Positions 18,587 to 26,748 of a stretch of 52,838 nucleotides of DNA are shown one piece after another. The position numbers were made by a program, and so were the translations under genes. The number at the start of each line of letters is the position of its first letter. The first letter of the stretch is position 1. The DNA comes from Chrysochromulina parva (lineage: Eukaryota; Haptophyta; Prymnesiales; Chrysochromulinaceae): contig PJAB01000048.1 of the NCBI GenBank assembly GCA_002887195.1, positions 1-52,838 on the forward strand. The letters run 5' to 3'. The notes below the pieces were generated by a model that did not search any database, had not been told where the DNA came from, and saw only the letters and a list, made by a program, of their open reading frames with translations.

Positions 18587-20878
18587 ATGGGTGCCGCCTG
18601 CTCTTGCAAGCAGATCAAGCGGCGCGAAGTGAGTCGCGGCATGCAGCATGAGGGGGTGATCGAAAAAACGGTGGAGAACATCGAGACCAAGTCGGGCTCG
18701 ACCATGCTCAAGCGCGTCAACCAGTACTGGATCAAGGGATTGCTCGGCAAGGGTGCCTTCGGGGCCGTATACCAAGCATCCGACGAATTGCGGGGCGACG
18801 TGGTCGCGATCAAGCTGATGGACAAGGGCCGGCTTCGCGAGAAAACCAAGCAGCTAGGCAAGCCGAAGCAGATTGGAAAGCCGCAGACGCAGCAGTGCAC
18901 CTCGGTCTCGGAAGCCGTGCTCAAAGAGATTGCCGTGATGAAGCACGTGCGCCACCCGAACTGCATCCACCTCTTCGAGGTCATCGATGACCCGATGGGC
19001 GATCGCATCTTTCTCGTGATGGAGCTTCTCCTCGGAGGCCAGGTGATGGAGCCCGACAATCTGCCGCCTGACCAGACATACCTGGACGAGGCGGTCGCGC
19101 GGAGCGTGTTCCGCGACCTGCTGGACGGCCTCGAGTACCTGCACGCCAACGGCATCCTGCATCGCGACATCAAGCCCGAGAACATCGTCTTCTCCGAGCG
19201 ACCGATGTGGAGTCGAGCGCGAGAAAAGGGTGGCCTTTTGGAGCTGACCAACACTTTGGGCACGCTGTTCAGCAGCACCAGCAGTGCGCTCGGCGCCGCC
19301 ATCGATGGGCTGAGCGAGGCGACGACGAGCGCCGGTGACAGTTTCACTGGACGTGATAGACGCGCTCGGTCATCCTCGGAGAGCCTCTCGGCTGCGAATG
19401 CAGACGCGCCGCCTGCCGACGGCGCAGCCACACGGCTCCAGTCGGCGCAGAGGGCTTTTGCCGCCCGATTGCTTCGACGTCAACTGATAGCGGAGCTCAA
19501 GGCCGAGGCGGTCGCCCCGGCTGTCGAGCCCGAGCCGAATGCCGAGCCCAAGGCAGCGCCCCCGGCATCGAGCAGCACACCGCCGTCAGCACCAGGGCAG
19601 AGAGCTCAGCCGGCCCCCAGCATCAACTCCAGCATCCCCCCGGTGCCGCGCGATCTGGCAGCGGTGGCGGCGGGAGCGGCGGTAGCGGCAGCTGGAGCGG
19701 CGGCTCGAGCGGCGCCAGTGACGGCGGGGATGGTGGCGCAGCGCTCACCTTCAACACCTCGAGAGGCGGCTGGAGCGGCGCCAGTGACGGCGGCGATGGT
19801 GGCGCAGCGCTTACCTTCAACACCTCGACGCTCGAGGCTCTCCAAAGAGTCCAGCGTCCCCGATCGGCCGCTAGTGCCTCTCGCCAAGCTGCTCGACTTT
19901 GGCGTGTCGCAGCTGTGCGTCAACGTCGTGGCAAGCGAGGCGAGCGAGGCGGGCAAGAACGGCGGCCAGAAAGCGAAGCCTCGGCACGACGATTCTATCC
20001 TCAAGGCAACGGGCACGCCGCCCTATTTCGCGCCGGAGATGCTCGTGGGCAAGCCCTTTCACGGGCGGCCGGCGGACGTATGGGCGTCGGGCGTGACGCT
20101 CGCGTACCTCACGAGTGGGGAGATGCCGTTCTGGTCCGACAATATGCCAGATATCTGGCGGCAGATCAAGGAGGACTCGCCAAAGCTCGCGCCGCACTTG
20201 TCGGCCGAGCTGATTGCCATATTAGGCAGGATGCTCCACAAGAACCCTCGGCAACGGCCGACGGTCGCGGAGCTACGACAGGACGCGTGGGTCACAAACA
20301 ACGGCGCCGAGCCCATGCTCCAGCAGGAGCATCTGCCTCTAGACATCTCGGACGACGACATCAAGAACGCTCTGAAGAAGATGAACGTGGGCTTCACGCT
20401 CATCAAGGCCGCAGCTAAATGGAAGGCGCTGCCGGCCAAGAACAAGGCGGCGCGCTCCGCGCGCCTCGCCGACCTGAGGCGCCTGCGGTCACTGGAGCCT
20501 CTCGCGACCGAGGATGAGGAGGAACTGAGGCGATTAGAAGCCGCAGCAGCCGGTGCCAACGCCGTCGCCGAGGTCGAGGTGCAGATCGTCGGAGGCAAGC
20601 CGGCGAAGGCGCCGCGTCCCTCGCTCCTGGCGAGGATGGGCAGCAAGGGCTCGTTCAAAATGTCATCCCGCGATAGCTCACGCGAACGCGATGACGAGGC
20701 GCCGCGTCCCTCGCTCCTGGCGAGGATGGGCAGCAAGGGCTCGTTCAAAAAGTCATCACGCGAAAGCTCATGCGAACGCGATGACGAGGCGCCGCGTCCC
20801 TCGCTTCTGGCGAGGATGGGCAGCAAGGGCTCGTTCAAAAAGTCATCACGCGAAAGCTCATGCGATTACAAGGTGTGA
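18587..20878 (+). CDS. CaMKK-like Ser/Thr kinase with an IQ-containing insert
   Basis: A 763-aa kinase starting MGAACSC at an ACCATGG context: Gly2 fits myristoylation and Cys5/Cys7 palmitoylation, so membrane attachment is likely. Kinase motifs: GKGAFGAVY (54-62), VAIK Lys76, HRDIKPEN (192-199), DFG (437-439), GTPPYFAPEML, DVWASGVTLAYL. The ending WVTNNGAEPM is typical of CaMKK and SnRK1-activating kinases. Unusually, about 225 residues are inserted between the catalytic loop and DFG, with an IQ-like helix (ATRLQSAQRAFAARLLRRQL, about 281-300) that could bind calmodulin, then Pro/Ala-rich repeats containing an APVTA.MVAQR.PSTPR duplication. The tail has three 30-aa repeats with PSLLARMGSKGSFK, basic and Ser-rich. 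Confidence 0.9.
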   Translation: MGAACSCKQIKRREVSRGMQHEGVIEKTVENIETKSGSTMLKRVNQYWIKGLLGKGAFGAVYQASDELRGDVVAIKLMDKGRLREKTKQLGKPKQIGKPQTQQCTSVSEAVLKEIAVMKHVRHPNCIHLFEVIDDPMGDRIFLVMELLLGGQVMEPDNLPPDQTYLDEAVARSVFRDLLDGLEYLHANGILHRDIKPENIVFSERPMWSRAREKGGLLELTNTLGTLFSSTSSALGAAIDGLSEATTSAGDSFTGRDRRARSSSESLSAANADAPPADGAATRLQSAQRAFAARLLRRQLIAELKAEAVAPAVEPEPNAEPKAAPPASSSTPPSAPGQRAQPAPSINSSIPPVPRDLAAVAAGAAVAAAGAAARAAPVTAGMVAQRSPSTPREAAGAAPVTAAMVAQRLPSTPRRSRLSKESSVPDRPLVPLAKLLDFGVSQLCVNVVASEASEAGKNGGQKAKPRHDDSILKATGTPPYFAPEMLVGKPFHGRPADVWASGVTLAYLTSGEMPFWSDNMPDIWRQIKEDSPKLAPHLSAELIAILGRMLHKNPRQRPTVAELRQDAWVTNNGAEPMLQQEHLPLDISDDDIKNALKKMNVGFTLIKAAAKWKALPAKNKAARSARLADLRRLRSLEPLATEDEEELRRLEAAAAGANAVAEVEVQIVGGKPAKAPRPSLLARMGSKGSFKMSSRDSSRERDDEAPRPSLLARMGSKGSFKKSSRESSCERDDEAPRPSLLARMGSKGSFKKSSRESSCDYKV
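20611..20875. repeat. 90-bp tandem repeat x3 (kinase C-terminus)
   Basis: Units begin at 20611, 20701 and 20791 and differ at few positions. Each encodes 30 residues with the core RPSLLARMGSKGSFK and a Ser/Arg-rich end. The third copy is cut short by the stop. Confidence 0.93.
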
Positions 20879-21414
20879 AAGCTAAAAGTGATGCTGGGCG
20901 GCGCGGTGCATCTCCGACAAGCCGCATTGCACACGCGACATTGTCCACATAAAATTTTCACGTAACGGTTGCAAATTGGCGTGTACTACTCGTTGTATGA
21001 CGAATTTTCAATTGACGATCCAGATACGGGCAATGGATACGGGCCCCGCGCCCCGTCGCCCCGATCTCGCGACCTGTGCGTTCTGTGTTCTCGCCGGCGT
21101 CGAAGTATCGGATCGGTACTATATCGTAGGCGAGATCCGGACCGGTAGCCCTAATGACGAAACCCCCTGGTTACCTAATAAAGAGATGACGAAACTATAT
21201 TAACGTATATAGTCGATATCATGACGCGACGACGTTATGATAGTAGTTCATACAGCAGGATTGATAGCGGGAGTGAAAACGCTCATAAAAAAATGCTTGC
21301 CGTATGCCAAGTGAAGAAAGGAAAGAGCTTTCAGCTGTGTCGACTGCCATCTATGGCATCTACGATAACTGTGGTGTCGTAGAACAACGGCTCATGAACA
21401 AGCTAGAAACAGAC
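20879..21414. other. Intergenic, AT-richer
   Basis: Between convergent kinase and RbfA genes. No gene or RNA seen; clearly lower GC than the flanks. Confidence 0.5.
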
Positions 21415-21966
21415 CTATACGTTATCGCTGTCCTCCGCCTTGACTTTACGCTGCATTAATTCTTGGCGAATCGCTTGAAGCGCCACCTTTTGACTTCGGG
21501 CGAATGCGCTGGCGCGCTTCGTTCGTGAATTGGCAAGCTGCAGCGGCACAAACTCGAGCGCCACAGCACTCTTCTGTTTCAGGTAGGAGTTGACGTATGC
21601 GCGCAGAATACCGCTCCTCTGCTCAAGGGCCCGCTGGAGAGTTGTTAGGGACTTTTCATCGCCAATGCGCCGCTCGTCCATCGGCTCCCAGAGCACGCGC
21701 GCGACGGTGCCGCCCTTGGCCACCTCCACGTCAACAACGTGGATAGCTGCACCGTTCTCGAGCCGGCGGTCCCGGACCATGCCGCGCGAAAAGGTGGCAG
21801 CGAGCGCTTCCCGAATCGTGGCCGCAGCACGTTGCTGCCGCGGGTCGGGCACACCGCGGAACAGTCGGAGCCCGTCCGTAGCAGAGGCGCAGAGACGACG
21901 AAAGACGAGTGTGCCCATCACGCGTGAAGACGACGAGTCCCGAAAGATCATGACGAAACTCGTCAT
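21415..21966 (-). CDS. rbfA: Ribosome-binding factor A (RbfA), organellar
   Basis: A 183-aa protein from the ATG at 21966. The KH-like RbfA core is visible: QQRAAATIREALAATF, RDRRLENGAAIHVVDVEVAKG, TVARVLWEP, then LQRALEQRSGILRAYVNSYL and VALEFVPLQ, matching 'I...l......D.rl....v.Vevs.d...a.vy' and 'L....g.lR..l.....l...P.l.F'. The N-terminus (MTSFVMIFRDSSSSRVMGTL...) is basic and hydroxylated like a mitochondrial presequence. RbfA binds the small ribosomal subunit near the 16S 5' end and helps its maturation, so a mitochondrial or plastid ribosome role is expected. Alternative starts at 21951 and 21918 are possible. Confidence 0.72.
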   Translation of the reverse strand: MTSFVMIFRDSSSSRVMGTLVFRRLCASATDGLRLFRGVPDPRQQRAAATIREALAATFSRGMVRDRRLENGAAIHVVDVEVAKGGTVARVLWEPMDERRIGDEKSLTTLQRALEQRSGILRAYVNSYLKQKSAVALEFVPLQLANSRTKRASAFARSQKVALQAIRQELMQRKVKAEDSDNV

Positions 21967-22332
21967 GCCTCGTAACAAAAAGTCTGAACACAAAAAGGGG
22001 TAACTGGTGGGTAGGTCATTCTTACACGTTGGGTCCCATGAACCGTGCTTACAGAATTCTACCTAATGTTTATTTTCACAGAATTTTTTTTGTGCGCACC
22101 GTCTGCACTCTGGTATCACTCTGGTGACACTACCGTACGAGGACCGGCGAAAGGAAATCGCTGCATGCACGCGCGCCTCTCTGGGCACTGAGTCAGTCCG
22201 TCAGTCTGACGGTATCAAAAGAGGATTTGGCCCAAGGAGCTTGCGATCTATGATTTACTGTGTGTTCTCTTCGACTCAATGCCACCGTTGGTAAATGCCA
22301 CAGCCTTGGCCACGGCAGAGGTTCCGCAGCGT
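21967..22332. other. Intergenic
   Basis: No gene seen. T-rich run near 22082-22092. Confidence 0.5.
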
Positions 22333-22860
22333 CTACTTTGACATGAGGCGCGATCCGAGAGCAAGCAGTAGCGCGCCGCACAAGACGCCAGCGCCGAACG
22401 CGAGGGTCGATTCGTTCACGGCCTTAGCGATAGCCTTGCTGGCAGCTGGCGCAGAGCCGCTACCGCCAAGGGCTGCGCTGGTCAGCTCCGTCGGACGCGT
22501 CTCGTAGAAGCGGCTCTCCAGAGGCAGTGCGAGGGCCTTGTTCCACTCAACGTCGGATGAGTGTACTCGGACGACCTCCGTCCAGCCCCCGTGGTAGTCA
22601 GCGTCCATCATTGATTCCCACCGCTCACACACTGGGTCGCTGCGGTACAGAGAGCCCGGACCCGTGGCCTCTTTCAGGTCCACGCCTGCTGTCTCGATGA
22701 CCATTATCAGGCGGTCGGTACCGGGCACTCGATAGATGTGCAGTTCTGTCAAGCCCGCCTGCCGTAGGCCGGCGGCGACCTCGGGCCAGATGTTATCGTG
22801 ATAGTGCAGGTACCCGTCAATTTTGCCAGGCTTCACGGTAGTGGTGAAGACGTAACGCAT
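22333..22860 (-). CDS. L-rhamnose mutarotase-like protein with C-terminal membrane anchor
   Basis: A 175-aa protein. Residues 1-105 match the RhaM/FUOM mutarotase family: MRYVFTTTVKPGKIDGYLHY, HDNIWPEVAAGLRQAG, LTELHIYRVPGTDRLIMVIE, then a Trp/His-rich end (WESMMDADYHGGWTEVV). The family interconverts alpha and beta anomers of rhamnose or fucose; the catalytic His of the HD.IWPE block is kept. Unlike usual family members of about 105-140 residues, it continues with a linker and one hydrophobic segment (STLAFGAGVLCGALLLALGS) four residues from the end, i.e. a tail anchor. The enzyme would face the cytosol on an organelle membrane. It is divergent from the CPSF30 gene, 223 bp apart. Confidence 0.78.
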   Translation of the reverse strand: MRYVFTTTVKPGKIDGYLHYHDNIWPEVAAGLRQAGLTELHIYRVPGTDRLIMVIETAGVDLKEATGPGSLYRSDPVCERWESMMDADYHGGWTEVVRVHSSDVEWNKALALPLESRFYETRPTELTSAALGGSGSAPAASKAIAKAVNESTLAFGAGVLCGALLLALGSRLMSK

Positions 22861-23083
22861 CGGGTCGGGCGCCGCTGCCGGCCGTACCGATTACCACTCG
22901 ATAGCGCACGGCCTGTCGCGGCACGCAAGTGGAGTCGTGAACGAGGGACCAAAAGAGTGGGGGCGTGAACAAGAGGTGTCCGAAACCTCGCGCATTATTC
23001 ACAGGCCTCTTCGGAGCCACACGAGGAGGGCGGAACCCTCTTCTCGCGAGAGCGCGCGACAGCCTCGCTAGCCTCCAATCGCG
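22861..23083. promoter_or_regulatory. Shared divergent promoter region
   Basis: 223 bp between the mutarotase (minus) and CPSF30 (plus) starts; GC-rich, no box recognised. Confidence 0.4.
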
Positions 23084-23812
23084 ATGGACGACCTTTACGA
23101 CATTGATGTCGACGCGGTACTCGGCGTCGAGCCGGAGCCTCCGCGTGAGCCGCCCGCCTCATACAACTCACGGCGCTACAAGGTCGTGTGCAAGCACTGG
23201 CTGCGCGGCCTTTGCAAAAAGGGTGACGACTGCGACTTCCTGCACAAGCTGGACCACGATCGAATGCCCGACTGCTGGGACTTTACGCAGTTCGGCGAGT
23301 GCGGCAACAAGGAGTGCCTCTTCAAGCACGTGCAGCCCGACGAGAAGGTTGATGAGTGCCCATGGTATGCGCGTGGCTTCTGCAAGCACGGCCCACGCTG
23401 CCGCAACCGGCACACACAAAAGAAGCCGTGCCCCAAATACCTCGCAGGCCTGTGCCCCGACGGGCCGAATTGCCAATTCGGGCACCCAAAGTACGAGCTG
23501 CCGTCGATGGCCGGCTCTCACGTGCCGCGTGGTACGATGACGGCCTTCGACCGCGAGATGGCGATCACGTGCTACAAGTGCTGGCAAACGGGGCACTACG
23601 CGAACCGCTGCCCGAATGCGCGCGTTCCAGGACCACTCGAGCAGAGCATGATGGGCGGGGTCAGCGAACACAGCGGCGTCAGCGTGCCGATGCAGCCAGG
23701 TGGTGCGCAGCCGCAGACCATGGAACAGATGATGATGCTTCTCGGAGCTAAGGGTGGGCCGATGAAAGCGGCGGGAGCACAGCAGCACATGGTGTTGAGT
23801 GGTGCCGGGTGA
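23084..23812 (+). CDS. CPSF4: Cleavage and polyadenylation factor CPSF30 (CPSF4/Yth1)
   Basis: A 242-aa protein with the CPSF30 zinc fingers in order: CKHWLRGLCKKGDDCDFLH, CWDFTQFGECGNKECLFKH, CPWYARGFCKHGPRCRNRH, CPKYLAGLCPDGPNCQFGH (all C-x7-8-C-x4-5-C-x3-H), then a CCHC zinc knuckle CYKCWQTGHYANRC. The linkers VVCKHWLRGLCKKGD and HPKYELP are nearly those of the animal protein. CPSF30 recognises the AAUAAA-type poly(A) signal in the nuclear 3'-end processing complex. Animal CPSF4 has five CCCH fingers; only four are visible, the first being replaced by an acidic N-terminus (MDDLYDIDVDAVLGVEPEPP). The C-terminus is Met/Gln/Gly-rich. Confidence 0.95.
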   Translation: MDDLYDIDVDAVLGVEPEPPREPPASYNSRRYKVVCKHWLRGLCKKGDDCDFLHKLDHDRMPDCWDFTQFGECGNKECLFKHVQPDEKVDECPWYARGFCKHGPRCRNRHTQKKPCPKYLAGLCPDGPNCQFGHPKYELPSMAGSHVPRGTMTAFDREMAITCYKCWQTGHYANRCPNARVPGPLEQSMMGGVSEHSGVSVPMQPGGAQPQTMEQMMMLLGAKGGPMKAAGAQQHMVLSGAG

Positions 23813-24200
23813 CCGGACGGCGCGACCTTTCGGACACCCTCTCGCCGAGTCTTCGTGCTGGTCTCATACGCGTATGTGCACGGGGTCATACTGTGTGTGT
23901 GATAAGCCGCGAGCGTCGCGGTCGGGTCTGGTACGATTCACATAGTGATTATTGTTAGTCCACATAGTCCGGACGCGGGACGGACGGGACGCGCGGGCGG
24001 CGCGCCCGGACGTCGGCGCCACGGTATCAATGCACGGTATCCGGCACGGTACACACGGTTCGACCCTGGCCTCTCAACAGACTCAGTCTCGCGGAAGCGA
24101 CCGTGACGTGTCGCTCTCTACAGGACACATTCCCATCGAGACCTCACTAATCAGCCCAGTAGCATTTCTGTACTGGTACTGCAGGTATACGGGAATCTCA
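23813..24200. other. Intergenic, convergent 3' ends
   Basis: No gene seen. CACGGTA-like units repeat near 24020-24060. Confidence 0.5.
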
Positions 24201-24710
24201 TCAGTCGCACACGTTCACCTTGTCCGAGTAATCCAACAGTGGAAGAGCGTTCGGCACGCAGTTCAGCTGGCCGACCAATAGTGCGAGCACGCCTACGCCC
24301 GCAAGGATTGACAGGAATGAGAGGCCTTCGGCTGCGCCGAGAAGCCCAGCCGGACCAGCAGGGAGCCCAGACCCGGTCGTCATCTTCTTGAAGAGTGCTG
24401 CACCAACGAAGCCCACAACGACAAGGTATGAAATGCCCTCCACCAAACCCACGAGACCAAAAGGCCCAGCCGGGAGCCCACCACCCGTCGTGGCGACCGA
24501 ATAGAGCGAGACCCACATTACGGGGTTTGCGAGCAGGCCCGCCGCGGAGGCGATCACGAGCGGCGTGGATTCGTCATCAGAGGAGCACTTTAAGCCTGCA
24601 CAGCGCGGGCTCGAGGTAGAACGCACTTTCGCACGGCGGAAGGTCGGACTTGCTGGCGACAAAGCGACGTGACCCGACAGCGATAGTAAGATCAAAAACA
24701 ACCTCAACAT
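24201..24710 (-). CDS. Plastid-directed membrane protein with internal duplication
   Basis: A 169-aa protein. Residues 1-19 form a signal peptide (MLRLFLILLSLSGHVALS), followed by a basic transit-like stretch, so plastid targeting through a two-part leader is likely. The mature part has about four hydrophobic segments in two similar halves: TTGGGLPAGPFGLVGLVEGISYL and TGSGLPAGPAGLLGAAEGLSFL (about residues 74-96 and 111-132), each followed by a membrane helix. The GLPAGP.GL.G..EG.S.L motif seems familiar from uncharacterised plastid proteins of algae; I know no function. It is divergent from the fucosyltransferase-like gene. Confidence 0.7.
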   Translation of the reverse strand: MLRLFLILLSLSGHVALSPASPTFRRAKVRSTSSPRCAGLKCSSDDESTPLVIASAAGLLANPVMWVSLYSVATTGGGLPAGPFGLVGLVEGISYLVVVGFVGAALFKKMTTGSGLPAGPAGLLGAAEGLSFLSILAGVGVLALLVGQLNCVPNALPLLDYSDKVNVCD

Positions 24711-24930
24711 GAGGGGTCACGGCCGCGGCAGAGTCGGCAGAGAGAGCATGCAAACACAAAAAAATTTCTCGATTGTCTGTGAATGTGTGTGTGTGTGAAT
24801 GTTTGTCTGCTTCAAACGCAACGTGGCCGTCAGAATTCCTCACGACACAAATCATTCACGCACAAGCCTCGCACTTCACAGGGGTTCGGGACCATCTGCG
24901 AACGTCTGCGACAGCGTTGTGCCGTCACAA
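24711..24930. promoter_or_regulatory. Divergent promoter and 5' UTR
   Basis: Between the plastid membrane protein (minus) and the fucosyltransferase-like gene (plus). Contains an A-run, a (GT)n run near 24785, and TTCACA about 55 bp upstream of the ATG at 24931. An in-frame ATG at 24799 exists, but the encoded 44 residues look like UTR. Confidence 0.45.
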
Positions 24931-26139
24931 ATGAACGTGGTTGGCGCCAAGCGCTACCTGCTCGTCACGCCGTGCGACCCGGGCAACTGCCACATCTACT
25001 TTGGAGTGCAGCGGCGGGCGCTCGCGACCGCCGTCGCGCTCGCGCACATCACCGGACGCACTCTCCTCATACCACCCCCAGAGTGGTACCCCGATCAGGC
25101 GCAACAGTTTGCGAATGCCTTCATGAATTCGCCGCAAGGTCGCGTGCCGCAATTCGTGCGCTGGTCGGAGCTGTACGATATCGACCGTCTCCGGCAGAGC
25201 GGTGTCGACGCTGATGACTTCCACGACGTGAACATTGATCGCATCGACCGCGCCGTTCTGGCGACGGGAGGTGCCATGGCCAAGCTACCTGCCTCTGTGC
25301 CGAGCACGCCGAATAGCGACGACGCGCTGCTCGGTCATCTACAAGCTCATCCCTGCAAGCATGGCCGTACCGGGCTGCAGTCCAACTTCTCATTCGAATT
25401 CGATTCAGAAACCAATGCCCAGGCCGGCGTCGGTGAGTTGTATGGCCGCCACTTACGCATCGACGCGCTCCGTTGCGGTGCCCTTCCCCTGTCCCGGACT
25501 GAAACGCAGAAGGCGCTGGCTGCATGGCTGGGCGATGTCCCTATCGCCGCCGTCTTCGACGTCGGCCACCACGCACACACGATCGTGTCCGATATGAAAG
25601 TATTCGTCAAGCTCGACCAAGGTCTGAGGCCGAGCGCGCTGCTCGACCGCGAGGCCGCTCGCTTCATCCACGAGATGCTGCTCGCGCGCGGCGCATCCAA
25701 GTTTGCGGCGGTGCACTGGCGGCACGGCGACTATGTCCCATCCGTCTACAACATGCTCACGCCCCTCGAAAGCGTCGTCAAACGAGTGCGCAAGGCACTG
25801 AATGAGGAACTGGAGTGTCCTGACTGCCCAGTGCTCCTGATGACCAACTGCCGCAACGAGAGCGCGCTCGCCGAGCTGCGTGCCGCGCTGCCCACCCTCG
25901 TGCGCTACACGCCTTTGGCGCCGCCAACGGCGGATGACTACAGGAGCTGGGCTGCGGACGATGTGGACGCGACGCCGAGGACTGTCTTTTCGGACGAGGG
26001 TCCACGGCTCCTGATCGAGCAGGCGATCGCGATGCGCGCGGACGCCTTCGTGGGCAACCCGCGCTCCGCGGTGACCGAGTTCGTCGATATGGTGCGCCAT
26101 AGCCGCAACCAACAGTCGAGACCAAAAATGGAACTCTGA
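24931..26139 (+). CDS. GDP-fucose protein O-fucosyltransferase-like protein
   Basis: About 402 aa from the ATG at 24931. Family marks: the N-terminal RYLLVTPCDPGNCHIYFGVQ (like the 'Y......GG..N...' start of POFUT enzymes), a long middle, then FAAVHWRHGDYVP, equivalent to the 'HxRRGD' GDP-fucose-binding motif, and a C-terminal LLIEQAIAMRADAFVGNPRSAVTEFV, where the family has 'R.D.F.GN..S.F'. These enzymes add fucose to Ser/Thr of folded domains in the ER or Golgi. No signal peptide is evident with this start; the longer start does not supply one either, so an unseen exon may be missing. Confidence 0.8.
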   Translation: MNVVGAKRYLLVTPCDPGNCHIYFGVQRRALATAVALAHITGRTLLIPPPEWYPDQAQQFANAFMNSPQGRVPQFVRWSELYDIDRLRQSGVDADDFHDVNIDRIDRAVLATGGAMAKLPASVPSTPNSDDALLGHLQAHPCKHGRTGLQSNFSFEFDSETNAQAGVGELYGRHLRIDALRCGALPLSRTETQKALAAWLGDVPIAAVFDVGHHAHTIVSDMKVFVKLDQGLRPSALLDREAARFIHEMLLARGASKFAAVHWRHGDYVPSVYNMLTPLESVVKRVRKALNEELECPDCPVLLMTNCRNESALAELRAALPTLVRYTPLAPPTADDYRSWAADDVDATPRTVFSDEGPRLLIEQAIAMRADAFVGNPRSAVTEFVDMVRHSRNQQSRPKMEL

Positions 26140-26748
26140 GAGCGCCGCGCTGGGCACCTAGGCCATACATCTCATCGGCACCCAGTGGTTGGCGATCGGT
26201 ACGCGCGGCGCGACAGAGGCACCCTCCCCCGCTACTTCTCGGCCTTGAAGGGCAACACTCAGGTCACGTGCGTGGGCATGCACGCGACGGCACCGGCGGT
26301 GTTGTTAGAGTGACCCGTCCCTCCACCAGAGCTTCTCGCTATCTAGCGCGGCACGAAGCCCGGAGACCTAGAAGCAACGAGGCACCCAAATCCCAATCGA
26401 ATCGAATAGGATCATAGAGGAGAGTGTATATTTGTATGTTTTGATCGTCGAGGGAAACATTACGATTGCCTGCGTACTGTACCGTACTCGAAAGTCGTCT
26501 GAAGTTCGCTGAAAAGCAGTCGGAATCCGATCGAATCGCCGGTTTCCCACCCACAGACACAACACAGACACGACACACGTGTTCGTCTCAGATGTTCATG
26601 GATTGTTCTCCCGCCATGTGCACAACCGCCACCCCAACCGCCTACGCGGCTCGAGCCTCGGCGGCCGCCGCCCTGGCCTACCGCCCACTAAAGTACGGCG
26701 TACGCGAGCTACGCGATCTGCGACGGTGCGATGGAGACCATGCGCACC
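26140..26748. other. Intergenic, convergent 3' ends
   Basis: No gene supported. AT-richer block at 26390-26560 with AATCGAATCGAAT-type repeats near 26395. Confidence 0.5.

Noticed and set aside
18346..19431. N-terminal extension of the RING protein (open frame continues upstream by 362 residues)
   Set aside because: It is antisense to the kinase catalytic domain and has no protein-like features; the ATG at 18345 explains the gene.
24045..24080. B-box-like GGTTCGACCCT on the plus strand
   Set aside because: The upstream bases do not form D or anticodon arms; no tRNA can be folded by eye.
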